This document shows positions 7,267 through 8,781 of a stretch of DNA of 8,781 nucleotides, piece after piece. Made by a program: the position numbers and the translations under genes. This DNA comes from Candidatus Poseidoniaceae archaeon (GTDB lineage Archaea; Thermoplasmatota; Poseidoniia; Poseidoniales; Poseidoniaceae). Position 1 is the stretch's first letter. Every line of letters begins with the position of its first letter. The stretch covers positions 1 to 8,781 of the forward strand of contig JASLVI010000057.1 of assembly GCA_030741455.1 (NCBI GenBank), given 5' to 3'. The notes beneath the pieces are model-generated. The model worked only from the letters and a program-made list of their open reading frames with translations. It was not told the DNA's origin and made no database searches.

Positions 7267-8598
7267 ATGGCCAAAGACATCTGGATTGGTGATGTGCAAA
7301 ACGGCGATTATGATGGACAAGAAGTCGAACTCAAAGGTTGGGTTAAGCGAACTCGTGGCTCCAATAAAATCCGATTCGTTGTCTTGCGTGATTCAACTGG
7401 TATCATCCAATGCGTTGCAAAGCGAGACAATGTTGGTGATGACGCCTTTGAAGCAATCGCCTCTGCTCTCATTGAATCATCGCTAATTCTTCGAGGAACT
7501 GTCAATGTCGATGAGCGAAGCGAAGGCGGTCATGAACTGGTGGTTTCAGGTGTTGAAATCGTTGGACCAGTTGATCCGGAACGACCGTTTCCAATCACCG
7601 AATCTGCGATGAAAGCTGCTGATGGAGGCGAGACAGAATTCCTTCTCGACAACCGTCACCTCTACCTTCGAACAAGTCGAATGACCACGATGTTGAAGAT
7701 GCGTTCATCTGTGTTTGGAGCGATTCATTCGTATTTCCGAGATTTGGATTTTGTCGAATACCAAGCTCCAAACTTCGTCGCTGGTGCAGTCGAAGGTGGT
7801 TCAACACTGTTTGAGGTTCCATACTTTGGAAGGAAAGCGTACCTTACCCAATCCTGGCAACTCTATGCAGAGGCAGCGATGCCTGCACTTGAGCGATTGT
7901 ACACGATTGCTCCTTCTTTCCGTGCAGAGAAGTCTCGTACACGTCGACATTTGACTGAGTTTTGGCATGCTGAAATGGAAATCGCTTGGGCAACCAACGA
8001 AGAGGTCATGACACACGGCGAAGGTGTGGTTCGACATATTGCTTCCACACTTCTTGATGAGCGCAGTGATGAATTACAATCACTTGGAAGAGACCTTGAA
8101 CTTGTAGCACGCTACGCTGATTCACCTTTCCCACGGATGCGCTATGACGAAGCCATCGAAATCCTTCAAGGAAAAGGTGTTGAGGTCGAATGGGGACAAG
8201 ACCTTGATTATTCAAAAGAAAAGGTACTCACACAAGATTTCGATGTCCCCCACTTCTTGACCCATTATCCTAGGATTGCAAAACCATTCTACCATCGTGT
8301 CGATCCAAGCGATGACAAGTATGTTCTCTGCCATGATCTTCTCGCACCAGAAGGTTATGGAGAAATCATTGGTGGTGGGGAGCGTACATGGTCTGAACAA
8401 GAGATTCTTGCGCGTCTGGAAGAAGAAGGAACACCAAAAGAAGCGTACCAATTCTACATTGATACTCGAAGTTACGGCGGTGTACCTCATGGTGGCTTTG
8501 GTCTCGGTGTTGACCGAGTATGTTCATGGTTGAGTGGAGCAGATCACATCCGTGAAGTCATTCCATTCCCTCGTGATTCCCGACGAGTCACCCCCTGA
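7267..8598 (+). CDS. asnS: Asparaginyl-tRNA synthetase
   Basis: Class IIb aminoacyl-tRNA synthetase that activates asparagine with ATP and charges tRNA-Asn in the cytoplasm. The product has 443 residues, similar to archaeal AsnRS. Residues about 1-100 form the OB-fold anticodon-binding domain (VELKGWVKRTR, then IRFVVLRDSTGIIQCV). The catalytic core follows: motif 1 around VEYQAPNFV (163-171), EGGSTLFEVPYFGRKAYLTQSWQLY (176-200), motif 2 FRAEKSRTRRHLTEFWHAEME (218-238) and motif 3 GGFGLGVDR (409-417), ending IPFPRDSRRVTP. TRRHLTEFWHAE and GGVPHGGFG are AsnRS-type, whereas AspRS typically has TRHLNEAW-like motif 2 sequences, so a non-discriminating AspRS is unlikely. The ATG at 7267 matches the family start. 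It is divergent from the carbamate kinase and probably co-transcribed with the next gene. Confidence 0.95.
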   Translation: MAKDIWIGDVQNGDYDGQEVELKGWVKRTRGSNKIRFVVLRDSTGIIQCVAKRDNVGDDAFEAIASALIESSLILRGTVNVDERSEGGHELVVSGVEIVGPVDPERPFPITESAMKAADGGETEFLLDNRHLYLRTSRMTTMLKMRSSVFGAIHSYFRDLDFVEYQAPNFVAGAVEGGSTLFEVPYFGRKAYLTQSWQLYAEAAMPALERLYTIAPSFRAEKSRTRRHLTEFWHAEMEIAWATNEEVMTHGEGVVRHIASTLLDERSDELQSLGRDLELVARYADSPFPRMRYDEAIEILQGKGVEVEWGQDLDYSKEKVLTQDFDVPHFLTHYPRIAKPFYHRVDPSDDKYVLCHDLLAPEGYGEIIGGGERTWSEQEILARLEEEGTPKEAYQFYIDTRSYGGVPHGGFGLGVDRVCSWLSGADHIREVIPFPRDSRRVTP

Positions 8599-8600
8599 GG
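8597..8600 (+). promoter_or_regulatory. Shine-Dalgarno-like GAGG before the downstream gene
   Basis: GAGG overlaps the asnS TGA stop codon and sits 7 nt before the ATG at 8608. It supports that start and translation from a shared mRNA. The first genes of transcription units in this window show no comparable site. Confidence 0.45.
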
Positions 8601-8607
8601 CTGGAAC

Positions 8608-8781
8608 ATGCAACCAATCATCGCACTCGGCTGTGGCCTTGTTGGCGAGTATGTTATCCATCGACTTGCTGATGATGGCCATCAGGTCACAGCAGTCGAC
8701 ATACGCATACCAACTTCATTGATTCAACGCAAGGATGTAATCTCTATAGAACAAGATGCTCACCAATTTGTTGAATCGTTG
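8608..8781 (+). CDS. NAD(P)-binding Rossmann-fold protein, saccharopine-dehydrogenase-like (partial)
   Basis: The first 58 residues are in the window; the gene continues beyond the right edge. The N terminus MQPIIALGCGLVGEYVIHRL is a typical beta-alpha dinucleotide-binding start with GCGLVG (8-13) fitting GxGxxG. The second strand VTAVD ends in D31, an acidic residue that usually favours NAD(H) over NADP(H). The G-x-G-LVG pattern and spacing resemble saccharopine dehydrogenase / homospermidine-synthase-like reductases. The catalytic part is not visible, so other Rossmann families (TrkA-N, 6-phosphogluconate dehydrogenase-like) remain possible. It starts 9 bases after the asnS stop on the same strand, so it is probably in the same transcription unit. 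Confidence 0.75.
   Translation, partial: MQPIIALGCGLVGEYVIHRLADDGHQVTAVDIRIPTSLIQRKDVISIEQDAHQFVESL

Noticed and set aside
7149..7280. A 44-residue N-terminal extension of carbamate kinase from an upstream in-frame ATG at 7280.
   Set aside because: The extension is basic, unlike the family, and overlaps the start of the divergent asnS. The ATG at 7148 places VVYAVGGNAL at the expected N-terminal position.

Overview
The window looks archaeal, most likely a marine euryarchaeon of the Marine Group II / Ca. Poseidoniales type (Thermoplasmata-related). This is inference. It rests on a very large secreted surface protein with one C-terminal anchor, the near absence of Shine-Dalgarno sites before first genes (consistent with leaderless transcripts), TATA-like boxes about 25 nt upstream of starts, a tRNA gene without encoded CCA, and an archaeal-style AsnRS. 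No insertion sequence, CRISPR array, phage gene or integrase was seen.

Layout from left to right. Positions 1 to about 244 (minus) hold the 5' two thirds of the RNase P RNA gene (rnpB), cut by the left edge. No protein-coding model flags it; it was recognised from its universally conserved blocks and small hairpins. Positions 284-5329 (minus) encode a 1681-residue surface protein: signal peptide, a MAM/jelly-roll-like module, several beta-sandwich segments, a canonical EF-hand-type calcium loop, a CARDB-like domain, one transmembrane helix and a short Gln/Gly-rich cytoplasmic tail. Positions 5427-6128 (plus) encode ribose-5-phosphate isomerase A, divergent from the surface protein. One base after its stop lies the 3' end of a convergent tRNA-Lys(CTT) gene (6130-6203, minus). 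The likely TATA box of that tRNA overlaps the stop codon of a carbamate kinase gene (6228-7148, minus). Divergent from the kinase is asparaginyl-tRNA synthetase (7267-8598, plus), followed nine bases later by the start of a Rossmann-fold, saccharopine-dehydrogenase-like gene that runs off the right edge.

Most genes are housekeeping: tRNA maturation (rnpB), a lysine tRNA, asparagine tRNA charging, pentose phosphate interconversion and carbamoyl phosphate metabolism. They do not form one pathway. Transcription units are short and packed as two divergent pairs (surface protein/rpiA and carbamate kinase/asnS) and one convergent junction (rpiA/tRNA-Lys). The most notable items are the compact type-A-like RNase P RNA with an intact L15 GGU motif, and the giant, probably disulfide-bonded and calcium-binding surface protein.
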